A DNA stretch of 9,276 nucleotides from an uncultured Peptostreptococcaceae bacterium (GCA_905236895.1 CAJOQI010000048.1:1-9276); one strand, 5' to 3'. Counted from the first letter of the stretch, positions 1-8,615 are shown. The notes: a model not told the origin generated them from the sequence alone. Translations and numbers: made by a program.

Positions 1-3000
1 CCTTGATTACCGTGCCCACATCCTTAAATAGCACCACGGGAGACTTCATATTCACTGCCAGAACAGGCTCTTGACCATTCTGGGCAATATTAATAAAGCC
101 CTGCTTAATCAAAGCCTTCTCTATAAACTGATCTTTTTCGCCGTCCGCCGGTCTATAGAGAGCATAGGCAAAATCCATTGAAATAAGCTCCGACATAAGT
201 TCAGTCACTATCATCTGTGCAGCATCTTCAACCACAGAGTTCTCCGAGGCAAAGACAAATCCAATGGAAGCAATGTCTCCCGCAGCATTGTTTCTTACCC
301 TCGCTGCCAGTTCCTTATCTCCCAATTCCTTGAAGAGATCCTTTACACCGATCTGTCTGCATGCTGCACAGGCAATGATTCTTCCACCTTCTGCGCTGTC
401 TTTGATGAAAAGGGAATGAACATCATCACTATCAAGATATGCTCCGATCTTTGCAACACCCCTATTCTTTCCTCCCAGTTCGGGAACGATAGGATTATAG
501 ATTGTCTGGTCATAGATGGCCAAGGGACTTATTTCCAATTCCCTGGCTTCAAGCACGTGCTTATAGGTAGGCTCTCTTAAATACATATTGTGTTCGTAGA
601 TAAAGTCCTGAGCCACCGGATCGATAATATTGGAAATGTCCCTGTTAAGATCGATATTCTCTCTTATTCTCGTGGAGCTTATATCCTCGTAGAATTTGTC
701 CAGTATAAGCCTTACAACCTTACCCTCGATTGGGTATCTTACGCTGTCACCCTCCTTGGAGTTTTCCCTGGTTTCTCTTTCAAAGATAATATGATTAAGA
801 GAGTGAACGCTATTCGGATTTGGCAAGAGATGATAGGCAGAGGCGTTTTCCACCACATCACTTCCAACGGCAAGATAGAGTTCCCTCCCTGAGAAGAGAC
901 CCTTAAGCTTTCTTATATCCTTATTATTGGCAATATTAATTGGAATATCGTCGGGGAAGGTATAGATTCCCTCTTCTCCCGCCATGGACATATTTACAAT
1001 CTGCCTTCTTAAAAGTTTAGGCTGAGTATGCTTGGACCAGGAGAATTCATCAACAGCCAAATAAACGTCATATCCCATATCCCTGATTTTCATGGCAACA
1101 GCCTTATGTCCCAGGCTGAAGGGATCAAAGGTTCCCGGATAGAAGCATACCTTGCTGCTGTCGGGGAATTTCATGGGCTCGCTGCTTTCTTCCCTGGCAC
1201 TTATATATCTGTAAATATGGTTCAATACCGCCGCATTGCTGTAGAAGTCCAGGGTTCCTTCCTTGGTTTCATCCAGCAGCATGAGGAGCTTGCGATAGCT
1301 GTGAGCAAAGAGAAGATCCTTATCCTCCATGCTAAGAATGTCGCTGGCATAGATATATTGACCTATACATCTAAATGCCTCTCGGCTAAGCTCGCTGTCG
1401 TAGTGGGAATAGGCTTTGATCATCAGGTATTCCAGTTTGATCTTACGAGCCTTATTCTCCTCTTCCTGGTCCGGATGGGCTGCCTGGAATTCGTGGAAAT
1501 TCTCCAGGATAACACCCAGGGATTCCACCATGAATCCCGCAACTTTGCTGTTTGCCTTTAATGCTGCTTCCTCTATGGTATCCAGCACCTCGTCAAACTC
1601 CGCCGGTGGAAGGGACAGACTCATCTTACCCATATAATAGGGCACGTATTTGGCGAATTTTCTTTCACCTACTTCAAGACCGTTATAGAGTTCAACGGCC
1701 ATTTCATTTCTCTGGGATTCAGGCATTCTTGGAATCAGAGAAAGGAGGGTATCTCCCGCAGTCCTTCTTAAATCCAGCCTTTCGTTTACCTTAAGGATAT
1801 TAACAAGGTGGGTTCCAAGATGGAGAATGCCGGCATCGCTGCTGCTCTTCTCCAGATAATATCTCATAAGCTCTATACTGGCCACCTTAACGAGCCAGTG
1901 GGTTCCCATCTTAAGGTCATCCAGGAATATATCTCCAACGATTTCGGAGAATTCTTCCGGATCCGCAGGAAGATCCAGAAGAAGAACCATTCTGGAATAG
2001 TAGAGCTCGTCGCTTATGCTTCTATCCAAATGTCTCTCCGCTCTTAAAGCCGCAATCCTTACGGGGAGACTGTCTTCCTGGTTTCCTCTGATGCCTTCAA
2101 TATACTCAGCAACGGCAGAGAGGAAATCGCCGGAGCATTCCTCAGGTGGAATCATTTCACATGTGGTCAGAAGCACCACGGAAAGGTCTTCATCTTTTGT
2201 TCCCGCAAGGAAATAAGGAATGAGAAGATCGATATAATCTCTTGCCACACCGGGCTGGCTGCTTGCAATCAGGGATGCCATGAAGGCGCCAAGGCTGCCG
2301 TGCATCCATCTTCTATGCTGCTCCGTAAACCTTCTCTCCGGATTGATAATCTTATCAATATATTCCGTTGCAAGGGATATATTGGTATCCTGTCTGGGTT
2401 TAAGTACAACCCCCTCAGGCAGTTCCTTCTTATAGGTAATGGTGAAGGATGCTATCATCTCACCCATTATCTCCGCCGCCTGAGTTCTTATATCACCATC
2501 CTTATGAGCCAAAAGCTCATAGAGAAATTTTAGAGTCATCAGTTTCTGCTTCTCGGTCATATATGTGGAATACTCATCCAGAATTCCAACATAGGTTCTA
2601 ACATTCTTCCAGGCTTCTTCGCTTCTGGCCGCCTCGATTAAATCTGCCAGTTCGCTGTCTACCTGAAGTACACTCATAAGCTTAATATTATGGGAGATGG
2701 CGGAGAACTTAATCTGATTAACCGTATCCGCTCCCGACATCAAAGCCCTTTCGCTTCTCTTGGGATTGATTTCAGGAATATCCTCCGTTGGATGTTCAGG
2801 GATTCTCGGATCCACCCCAAGCTCCATCATATAGTTTTCAAAGTCCTTTAACTTTGCATAAACCTTTCTATATCTCTTCTCTTTCTTTTCGTCTACATTA
2901 TCCAGCATTCCCAGGATAATATCGAAAGCCTCCGCCAGACTGTATATCTTAACTTTCTTCTTGCCATTCTCGTCCTTTTCGTCCTTAACTCTGAAGTCCG

Positions 3001-3856
3001 CATAGATAAGAAGGAGGGATTCAACTGAAAGATTTTCCAGTTCCAAATCCCATGTGGAATGGTTGGCTGCAATATGTCCCATTGTCGGAAGTCTATATCT
3101 GTCGTAGCAAATATCCGTATAGTAGTAGTGAAGATAAGGAACTCTGCTGCTCTCACTTTCACTGCATCCGAATTTACCTATGTCGTGACCCATGGCAGCG
3201 CCGGAAATCAAAGGAAGATCAACGGGCACTCCCGCCTTCACCAGTTGCCTTGCCACATACATGGCCACATAGTGGACTCCGCTCATATGAGCCAAGGTAT
3301 CAAAGGGGGTAATATCAGCGGCTACTCTTAAGAACTCATAAATATACCCGTAATTAATGAGGTCCTTAAGACGTCTATACTCCGCTGCAGTATTCCCTTC
3401 TATGTCGCTTTCCCCCATGATTAAAAGATTTCTCTTGTAATCAAAGTCCATGGTCTCCTCTTCGTATTGATAGAGAGCCCTTAGAATCTGAAGGAATAAA
3501 AGTCTACCCATTGAATATCTATCGTCCTGGGAAATATCCCTGCTATGGGTTTCAGGAAACATTTCCGAAAGAATATAGTTCATGGAATAGGCTGCCCAAC
3601 CCTCCGCAGGCTTATCTCTCAACTCCTTAATATATTCGGAAACTATTCCCTCAACCTTCCGGCTGTTGAAGCGATTGTATTTGCCTCTTGCCTCTCGGTC
3701 TATCTTCCTACTCATTTCCTGACCAAGACTGGATGAAAGGAGACTGTCTATCTCCCCTTCGCTTCTCTCCGTTCTCACCAAAAAAGAAATATCCTTAAGG
3801 GTCTGTTCCATCACCTTATAGATATCTATTCTTCCTTCTCTCTCTTCTCTTCCCAT
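1..3856 (-). CDS. Giant multidomain protein: HD phosphohydrolase, helical repeats, NadD-like nucleotidyltransferase, GNAT-like region (3' end outside window)
   Basis: An open frame of 1285 codons without a stop leaves the window at its left edge. Residues about 175-300 form an HD-superfamily phosphohydrolase domain: candidate metal ligands are H190 or H195, the H224-D225 pair in MGHDIGKFG, H261/H266, and D287 in LLIYADFRVK. Residues about 300-880 are helical without an obvious catalytic motif; several stretches, such as KYVPYYMGKMSLSLPPAEF near residue 740, resemble HEAT-like repeats. Residues about 900-1095 form an HIGH-type nucleotidyltransferase domain: YPGTFDPFSLGH (G908 to H917) and ISSTRIR (1059-1065), as in NadD; the first motif is also close to CoaD. 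Residues about 1125-1260 resemble a GNAT acetyltransferase fold, less certainly. I chose the start at 3856 because GAGGAA lies five bases upstream and the frame is open; this overlaps dusB by 31 nt. An alternative ATG is at 3811. Substrate is unknown; NAD or dinucleotide metabolism is an inference. Confidence 0.85.
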   Translation of the reverse strand, partial: MGREEREGRIDIYKVMEQTLKDISFLVRTERSEGEIDSLLSSSLGQEMSRKIDREARGKYNRFNSRKVEGIVSEYIKELRDKPAEGWAAYSMNYILSEMFPETHSRDISQDDRYSMGRLLFLQILRALYQYEEETMDFDYKRNLLIMGESDIEGNTAAEYRRLKDLINYGYIYEFLRVAADITPFDTLAHMSGVHYVAMYVARQLVKAGVPVDLPLISGAAMGHDIGKFGCSESESSRVPYLHYYYTDICYDRYRLPTMGHIAANHSTWDLELENLSVESLLLIYADFRVKDEKDENGKKKVKIYSLAEAFDIILGMLDNVDEKKEKRYRKVYAKLKDFENYMMELGVDPRIPEHPTEDIPEINPKRSERALMSGADTVNQIKFSAISHNIKLMSVLQVDSELADLIEAARSEEAWKNVRTYVGILDEYSTYMTEKQKLMTLKFLYELLAHKDGDIRTQAAEIMGEMIASFTITYKKELPEGVVLKPRQDTNISLATEYIDKIINPERRFTEQHRRWMHGSLGAFMASLIASSQPGVARDYIDLLIPYFLAGTKDEDLSVVLLTTCEMIPPEECSGDFLSAVAEYIEGIRGNQEDSLPVRIAALRAERHLDRSISDELYYSRMVLLLDLPADPEEFSEIVGDIFLDDLKMGTHWLVKVASIELMRYYLEKSSSDAGILHLGTHLVNILKVNERLDLRRTAGDTLLSLIPRMPESQRNEMAVELYNGLEVGERKFAKYVPYYMGKMSLSLPPAEFDEVLDTIEEAALKANSKVAGFMVESLGVILENFHEFQAAHPDQEEENKARKIKLEYLMIKAYSHYDSELSREAFRCIGQYIYASDILSMEDKDLLFAHSYRKLLMLLDETKEGTLDFYSNAAVLNHIYRYISAREESSEPMKFPDSSKVCFYPGTFDPFSLGHKAVAMKIRDMGYDVYLAVDEFSWSKHTQPKLLRRQIVNMSMAGEEGIYTFPDDIPINIANNKDIRKLKGLFSGRELYLAVGSDVVENASAYHLLPNPNSVHSLNHIIFERETRENSKEGDSVRYPIEGKVVRLILDKFYEDISSTRIRENIDLNRDISNIIDPVAQDFIYEHNMYLREPTYKHVLEARELEISPLAIYDQTIYNPIVPELGGKNRGVAKIGAYLDSDDVHSLFIKDSAEGGRIIACAACRQIGVKDLFKELGDKELAARVRNNAAGDIASIGFVFASENSVVEDAAQMIVTELMSELISMDFAYALYRPADGEKDQFIEKALIKQGFINIAQNGQEPVLAVNMKSPVVLFKDVGTVIK

Positions 3857-4824
3857 AAATGTTCCTCAATCATTCTGCAGAATTCTTTTCCGCTTGATAC
3901 CCTGTTTATTTCACCCCTAAGGGCCGCAGCACCGCGGACTCCCTTAAGATATTTACCTACGAATTTTCGCATCTCTCTTACTGCGGAATACTCACCCTTG
4001 GCTTCCTCCATATCCCTATAGTGGCGAAGAATCATTTCTCTCTTCTCCTCAGGACTTGGTTTATCCGGCAATGGTTCTCCGGAAAAGCCAGCCTTAAGTT
4101 CTCTGAAAATCCAGGGGTTTCCCAAGGCGCCTCTTCCTATTGCCACGAAATCGCATCCCGTTTCCTCCATCATGGATTTGGCATCATCAAAGGAATTAAT
4201 ATCCCCGTTTCCAACTATTGGAATGCTGACTCTTTTCTTTACCTCACCAATGGCTACCCGATCCGCACTTCCGCTATAGTATTGCTCCCTGGTTCTGCCG
4301 TGAACCGTAATGGCCGAAGCCCCACCTCTTTCCATAGCATCCGCTGCTTCAAAAAGCTGGCTATAGTCTCCCGGTTCCACCTGGATTCCTATTCTCATCT
4401 TAACGGTGATGGGTTTATCCGTTGCCTCTCTCATGGCTTTGATAATTCTATAAATCAGATCGGGGCTCTTAAGTAAGGCCGACCCATCTCCGTTCTTCAC
4501 AACCTTTGGTACGGGGCAACCCATATTCACGTCCAAGAGAGTATGGCCCAAGGGATTTAGCTTTTCCGCAGCAAAGGCCATATTATCCGGATCGGAACCA
4601 AAGATCTGAAAACCCACGGGCTTTATATCCCCGGAGGTATCCAAAAGTTCCATGGACTTTTTGTCGTTATAATAGAGGCCTTTGGCGCTGACCATCTCCG
4701 TAAAGGAAAGACCTGCCCCCAGGTCCTGGCAGATTCGACGAAAGCTTCCGTCTGTGAATCCGGCCATTGGAGCCAAGAAAAAGCAGGTCTCAGGAGTAAA
4801 GCCTCCTATACTCTTAATCTCCAT
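3826..4824 (-). CDS. dusB: tRNA-dihydrouridine synthase, DusB family
   Basis: This 332-residue protein is a cytoplasmic FMN-dependent enzyme that reduces specific uridines in tRNA to dihydrouridine using NADPH. The TIM-barrel Dus domain starts with APMAGFTD (residues 18-25). The catalytic cysteine is C103 in NMGCPVPKV, followed by the typical KNGDGSALLKSP. VKMRIG (141-146) and VHGRTREQ (174-181) carry the conserved lysine and histidine that contact FMN, and VGNGDI (204-209) and IGRGALGNPWIF (229-240) form the phosphate-binding part. Length fits the family. Its ATG overlaps the stop of the upstream regulator by one base (TGATG), and an AAGGG lies about ten bases upstream, so translation is probably coupled. 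The charged C-terminal tail EEKREKEE overlaps the start region of the next gene. The DusB assignment, rather than another Dus paralogue, rests on overall similarity and on its position near tilS and ftsH, as in other Firmicutes. Confidence 0.95.
   Translation of the reverse strand: MEIKSIGGFTPETCFFLAPMAGFTDGSFRRICQDLGAGLSFTEMVSAKGLYYNDKKSMELLDTSGDIKPVGFQIFGSDPDNMAFAAEKLNPLGHTLLDVNMGCPVPKVVKNGDGSALLKSPDLIYRIIKAMREATDKPITVKMRIGIQVEPGDYSQLFEAADAMERGGASAITVHGRTREQYYSGSADRVAIGEVKKRVSIPIVGNGDINSFDDAKSMMEETGCDFVAIGRGALGNPWIFRELKAGFSGEPLPDKPSPEEKREMILRHYRDMEEAKGEYSAVREMRKFVGKYLKGVRGAAALRGEINRVSSGKEFCRMIEEHLWEEKREKEE
3862..3867 (-). promoter_or_regulatory. Ribosome binding site deciding the start of the giant gene
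   Basis: GAGGAA sits five bases before the ATG at 3856, inside the dusB reading frame where it encodes two glutamates. The alternative in-frame ATG at 3811 has only AAGG two bases upstream, which is too close for efficient initiation. The site therefore favours the longer protein and an overlapping, coupled arrangement. The coding constraint of dusB could produce the match by chance. Confidence 0.55.
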
Positions 4825-6404
4825 CAGTTAACTACCCTTTCAAGGCGCTTCAGAGCCAGGGCGATGGTAAGTCCGGGAATAACTCTATTACCCGTTATCT
4901 CCGCTCCCAATATTTCGTTTATCCTCTTAAGCCTATACTGAACCGTATTGGCGTGGATTCCCATAAGCTTTGCGGTGGTTCCGCTGTTCATACCTGCGTC
5001 CAGAACAAAGGTCTCCAAGGTGTCCAGCAGCTGCTTTGCTTTGTTCTCTCCCAGTTCTCTACTGAATGCGCCAAGAAGATCGCTGTAATACCTTTTGATA
5101 TGACCTCCCTGAACCTGAATATTGATGCAGTTGGAAACCAAGACCAATTCGTATTTGGAGAATACTCTCTTATAAGGGAAGACGCTTTCCACGAAGGTCC
5201 AGGTCTCGCTTATCAGACCAAAACCTTCCGCAGCTCCTTCCAGCCCATCAACTCCTGTAACATGGAAGATTCTGATGTCTTTACCCTGTTCCTTCAGGGA
5301 ATTGAAAAGGTCAACGCAGTCCGTCTTGGGGCTGGTCTCCCTTTCCCCGCCATCACCAAAGAGAATCAAACCGAAATTCTCCTCTCCTTCGGTAATCATA
5401 ATAACTTCCGCGCTGCTTTCCTCTTCGAATTTATCTATAGTTCTTATGGAGGCGTCGTCATCCAAACCCTTGGTATAGAAGACGCTGGTAATATCTTCAA
5501 CCTTGATTCCCATTTCGTCCTTGACGGAATAAGCAAGGCTCTTGTTACCCCTGGTAAGGGCTTTGATAAATTCCACCTTAACATCTCTTTCGGGGGTGTA
5601 TTTCCACATTCCCGCAGCCAGCTCTATTATCTCCGCCAATTTGGTTATATCCATGGCGGAATACTGATCCTCGTTATCCACGATCAGAAGAAAATAGTTT
5701 TCGTTATCCAAGGTAATGCTGCCCCAGTATGCGGCAATTCCCTCAACCTCCAACATGGAATAAACATGGCTTTCATCGTCTTTATTCCTTTTCTTCAGCA
5801 TCTTCACAGCGTCTGCAACGGAGGTCCTATGTCTGGTTTCAACTACCAAGATTGGGTTGAAGTCTTTGGAAATCAATACCACCTGGAATTCGTTGCTTAC
5901 AGCCGCCTCTCTCAAGGCATCATTGAAGCTGCTGTTTCTTTCAAAATCCAAAAGATGGTAGATGGTATTGTTTATGAGATTGTTTTCCGTACCAAGTCCC
6001 ATAAGCAGCTTATCCATCACCTGCTCTATAACCTCGGAGTATTTGGACTTATTCCCCTTGGTCATGAAAATAAGAGGAAGACCTAGAGCCTCTGCCATTT
6101 CCAGAGTCTCTGCATCCTCCTCTTTTAATCCGTCTTTTACATTAAAAATCACAAGAGCGCTTATGCCTGCACCGGCAAGGCTCTTAATTGCTTTTTTCTG
6201 AAGGGCTTTATCCCCTTCCATTCCGCTGAAAGAGGTAAGAACAAGCTGCTCTCTTTCACCATTTTCCTTAAGAGCGGACTTAACATCTCTAGCATCCATA
6301 ACGGATATGGATCTAACCACATTGTCAAGATTTCTCTTTCCCGCAGCCACCATACATGGCTTGAAAGCGCCAAGCTCCAGGCAATCCCTAACCGTGATTT
6401 TCAT
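4824..6404 (-). CDS. PucR/CdaR-type transcriptional regulator
   Basis: This 526-residue protein has the layout of PucR-family regulators. Residues about 3-127 match the PucR N-terminal domain: it opens with ITVRDCLEL and continues with NLDNVVRSISVMDARDV and a LVLTSF segment, typical of this presumed ligand-sensing fold. The middle (about 140-430) is the variable region seen in CdaR-like proteins. The C terminus (about 459-522) is the PucR helix-turn-helix, with NSGTTAKLMGIHANTVQYRL (475-494) leading into KRINEILG. No membrane segment is visible, so it should act as a cytoplasmic DNA-binding protein. Known family members respond to purines, sugar acids or amino acids; the ligand here cannot be read from sequence. 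Its ATG overlaps the ftsH stop by one base (TAATG), with AAGG nine bases upstream inside ftsH. The position between ftsH and dusB suggests co-expression with FtsH and possible autoregulation of the operon, which is inference. Confidence 0.9.
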   Translation of the reverse strand: MKITVRDCLELGAFKPCMVAAGKRNLDNVVRSISVMDARDVKSALKENGEREQLVLTSFSGMEGDKALQKKAIKSLAGAGISALVIFNVKDGLKEEDAETLEMAEALGLPLIFMTKGNKSKYSEVIEQVMDKLLMGLGTENNLINNTIYHLLDFERNSSFNDALREAAVSNEFQVVLISKDFNPILVVETRHRTSVADAVKMLKKRNKDDESHVYSMLEVEGIAAYWGSITLDNENYFLLIVDNEDQYSAMDITKLAEIIELAAGMWKYTPERDVKVEFIKALTRGNKSLAYSVKDEMGIKVEDITSVFYTKGLDDDASIRTIDKFEEESSAEVIMITEGEENFGLILFGDGGERETSPKTDCVDLFNSLKEQGKDIRIFHVTGVDGLEGAAEGFGLISETWTFVESVFPYKRVFSKYELVLVSNCINIQVQGGHIKRYYSDLLGAFSRELGENKAKQLLDTLETFVLDAGMNSGTTAKLMGIHANTVQYRLKRINEILGAEITGNRVIPGLTIALALKRLERVVN

Positions 6405-8566
6405 TATTCTTCACCTTCTTGAGATTTATTATCTTCCCCCATTTCCTCTCTTTCCGGCTCCACTGTCTCCTCTTGGTTTTCTTCGTCTTTCTTCTGGGTC
6501 AAAGGAGATACGGGAGGTACCGGAGGCATGGGGGGTCTATAAATATATCCCTGGGGATGATTATCAATATCCCCATTACGTCCTTCCATATTCTCAAACT
6601 GCTGGCCGTATTTTTCCATTTCGGCCTTCAGTCTCTCCTCTTCTTCCTCGCGGATTCTCTGGCTTTCTGCAGCCTCCTCCGCATTAACCTTCTGAATCTC
6701 CGCTTCCTTCTCAAGAACGTCGGCAGCGATATCTTCTGCGGTCTTTGCTCCTGTATAGAGAGCCTCGAACTGTTCACCGTCCAGGGTTTCAACAGCAAGA
6801 AGTGCCTGGGCTACAGCTTCCATCTTATCCATATTCTCACTGATGATTCTCTTGGTTTCTTCAAATGCTTCATCGATTATCTTCTTAACCTCATGATCGA
6901 TGGCAGAAGCGGTTTCCTCGGAATAAGGCTTCTTGGTGGTGAAGTCGTTACCCAGGAATACTTCCTCGGAGTCCGCATAATTGATTGGACCCAGAGAATC
7001 GGAGAAGCCGTACCGGGTAACCATATTTCTGGCTATATCCGTTGCTCTCTCAATATCGTTAGAAGCGCCTGTGCTGATGTCCTCCAGAATCAAAAGCTCT
7101 GCTACACGACCACCAAGGAGATGCTTGATAGAATTAAGCATTCCCTTCTTTGTTCCATAGGCCTTATCGGTCTCAGGAAGCTGCATAGTGAATCCGCCTG
7201 CAGATCCTCTGGGGATAATGGTAATCTGGTGAACGGGATCGGAATCCGGAAGGCTTCTCATAACCACAGCATGTCCTGCTTCGTGATATGCGGTCAGCTT
7301 TCTTTCGTCCTCACTTATTACCCTGCTCTTCTTTGCAGGTCCTGCGATTACCTTGGTTGTGGCCTCTTCTATTTCAGCCATCCTAATCTTACGGCCGTTA
7401 CGTCTTGCGGTAATGAGAGCAGCTTCGTTAAGAAGGTTCTCCAGATCCGCAGGAGTGAATCCGGGAGTACGTCTTGCAATGATTGCAGGAGATACTTCGT
7501 CGGCCAAGGACTTATTCTTTGCGTGAACTTTGATAACCTCTTCTCTTCCCTTAACGTCGGGGATGCCGATAACGATCTGTCTATCAAAGCGTCCCGGTCT
7601 AAGGAGAGCCGGATCAAGTACGTCAGGTCTATTGGTAGCAGCCAGGATGATGATTCCGGAGTTTTCTCCGAATCCATCCATCTCAACCAGCAGCTGGTTA
7701 AGGGTCTGCTCTCTTTCGTCGTTTCCGCCGCCCAGGCCCGCACCACGCTTACGGCCTACGGCGTCTATTTCGTCTATAAATACGATACAGGGTGCATTCT
7801 TCTTGGCCTGATCAAAGAGGTCTCTTACTCTGGATGCACCAACACCTACGAACATTTCAACAAAGTCGGAACCACTGATTGTATAGAAAGGAACTCCCGC
7901 TTCTCCCGCTGTAGCCCTTGAAACATAGGTCTTTCCCGTTCCCGGAGGGCCTACAAGAAGAACGCCTTTGGGGATTCTTGCACCAAGTTCCTGATATTTT
8001 CTGGGGTCTCTCAAGAAATCAACGATTTCTTCCAGTTCTTCCTTTTCTTCTTTTAATCCCGCAACCTCTGCAAAGGTAATCCTTCTGCCGTCACCACGGA
8101 AAAGCTTGGCTCGGCTCTTTCCAAAGGAGAAGGCCTTGCCGTTACCACCTTGATTCATCATGATATAGAAGAGGAATCCAAGGGCAACCAGCATAATAAT
8201 GCTGGGAATCATGCTAAAGAAGGCGGAAGCCGCAGAGCTTGGGTTATCGGTCTCTACGCTGAGCTTTCCCTCCTCCATCTGGGGATAGATATAGGTTTCC
8301 TCAAGATAGGCAATCTCGTAGATATAAGGAGCGTAGGTATAGACATACTCCTTCTTTTCTTCCGTACTGCTCTTAAGAAGTCCCGTAAGCTTGGTTCCCG
8401 TTATATTGATTTCCGAAATCTCACCCTTTTCCAAATGGGTAGCGAATTCGGAATACTTAACCTTCTTTATCTGACCGTTGGCATTTCCTCTGTAAAACCA
8501 TACGGAAAAGATAATCATTCCGATAATCAAGATATATATCGCTGTATTCTTTGCGAATTTCTTCAA
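6404..8566 (-). CDS. ftsH: ATP-dependent zinc metalloprotease FtsH
   Basis: This 720-residue membrane-bound AAA+ protease degrades unassembled membrane proteins and selected cytoplasmic regulators as a hexamer. Two membrane segments (about 8-24 and 118-137) flank an external domain, leaving the ATPase and protease in the cytoplasm. Visible motifs are Walker A GPPGTGKT (206-213), pore loop FVG (239-241), Walker B IVFIDEID (261-268), and the second region of homology ending in [10 protein letters not shown] with arginine fingers R323 and R326. The zinc site is HEAGH (428-432), with D504 in ASNDIERAT as third ligand. All catalytic residues are present. Just after Walker A the sequence reads [10 protein letters not shown], where the family usually has LLAKAVAGEA. 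The C-terminal tail after about 655 is proline-rich ([11 protein letters not shown]) then acidic, and looks disordered. The start is UUG at 8566: GGGAGG lies nine bases upstream and MKKFAKN gives a normal N terminus. It is first in a coupled operon with its own promoter. Confidence 0.98.
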   Translation of the reverse strand: MKKFAKNTAIYILIIGMIIFSVWFYRGNANGQIKKVKYSEFATHLEKGEISEINITGTKLTGLLKSSTEEKKEYVYTYAPYIYEIAYLEETYIYPQMEEGKLSVETDNPSSAASAFFSMIPSIIMLVALGFLFYIMMNQGGNGKAFSFGKSRAKLFRGDGRRITFAEVAGLKEEKEELEEIVDFLRDPRKYQELGARIPKGVLLVGPPGTGKTYVSRATAGEAGVPFYTISGSDFVEMFVGVGASRVRDLFDQAKKNAPCIVFIDEIDAVGRKRGAGLGGGNDEREQTLNQLLVEMDGFGENSGIIILAATNRPDVLDPALLRPGRFDRQIVIGIPDVKGREEVIKVHAKNKSLADEVSPAIIARRTPGFTPADLENLLNEAALITARRNGRKIRMAEIEEATTKVIAGPAKKSRVISEDERKLTAYHEAGHAVVMRSLPDSDPVHQITIIPRGSAGGFTMQLPETDKAYGTKKGMLNSIKHLLGGRVAELLILEDISTGASNDIERATDIARNMVTRYGFSDSLGPINYADSEEVFLGNDFTTKKPYSEETASAIDHEVKKIIDEAFEETKRIISENMDKMEAVAQALLAVETLDGEQFEALYTGAKTAEDIAADVLEKEAEIQKVNAEEAAESQRIREEEEERLKAEMEKYGQQFENMEGRNGDIDNHPQGYIYRPPMPPVPPVSPLTQKKDEENQEETVEPEREEMGEDNKSQEGEE

Positions 8567-8575
8567 CTTATACTT

Positions 8576-8581
8576 CCTCCC
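8576..8581 (-). promoter_or_regulatory. Strong ribosome binding site for the UUG start of ftsH
   Basis: GGGAGG lies nine bases before the TTG at 8566. Its strength and spacing decide the start of ftsH, since no ATG is available there: the next residues KKFAKN and the first membrane helix follow directly. A near-perfect Shine-Dalgarno may compensate for the weaker UUG codon. Confidence 0.85.
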
Positions 8582-8584
8582 AAA

Positions 8585-8605
8585 ATTTGTTTATGCCAAA
8601 CAAAT
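8585..8605. repeat. Perfect 8-bp inverted repeat in the ftsH leader
   Basis: The arms ATTTGTTT and AAACAAAT pair perfectly around a five-base centre. The element begins about four bases after the predicted transcription start and ends three bases before the ftsH Shine-Dalgarno. It could be an operator for a dimeric regulator or a weak AT-rich hairpin affecting ribosome access. It is not a convincing terminator, because the stem has only one G-C pair per arm and no long U run follows. It does not match CIRCE or CtsR sites as I know them. Confidence 0.5.
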
Positions 8606-8610
8606 AAGCC
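8599..8610 (-). repeat. Promoter-proximal copy of a 12-base direct repeat (GGCTTATTTGTT)
   Basis: This copy overlaps the predicted transcription start and the left arm (in reading direction) of the inverted repeat. It matches GGCCTATTTGTT at 8643-8654 at 11 of 12 positions. The two copies are 44 bases apart in the same orientation, about four helical turns, and bracket the -35/-10 elements. This spacing fits paired operator sites but chance similarity in AT-rich DNA is possible. Confidence 0.35.
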
Positions 8611-8615
8611 TATGT

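Noticed and set aside
590..3736. Many plus-strand and off-frame open frames of 60-180 codons
   Set aside because: They all lie over the continuous minus-strand frame of the giant multidomain protein, whose domains and motifs are coherent in a single frame.
3818..3829. 12-bp palindrome ATAGATATCTAT as an operator
   Set aside because: It lies within coding sequence at the dusB stop codon, has no promoter nearby, and AT-rich palindromes of this size arise by chance.
4953..6086. A 377-codon open frame on the plus strand
   Set aside because: It is antisense to the PucR-type regulator and encodes nothing recognisable; it is a shadow frame.
6419..7921. A 500-codon open frame on the plus strand
   Set aside because: It lies fully antisense to ftsH, whose motifs are intact. 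The translation has no recognisable domain and follows from the codon pattern of the real gene.
8585..8605. Intrinsic terminator between tilS and ftsH
   Set aside because: The stem is AT-rich with one G-C pair per arm and lacks a following run of U; its place before the ftsH Shine-Dalgarno suits an operator or leader element better.
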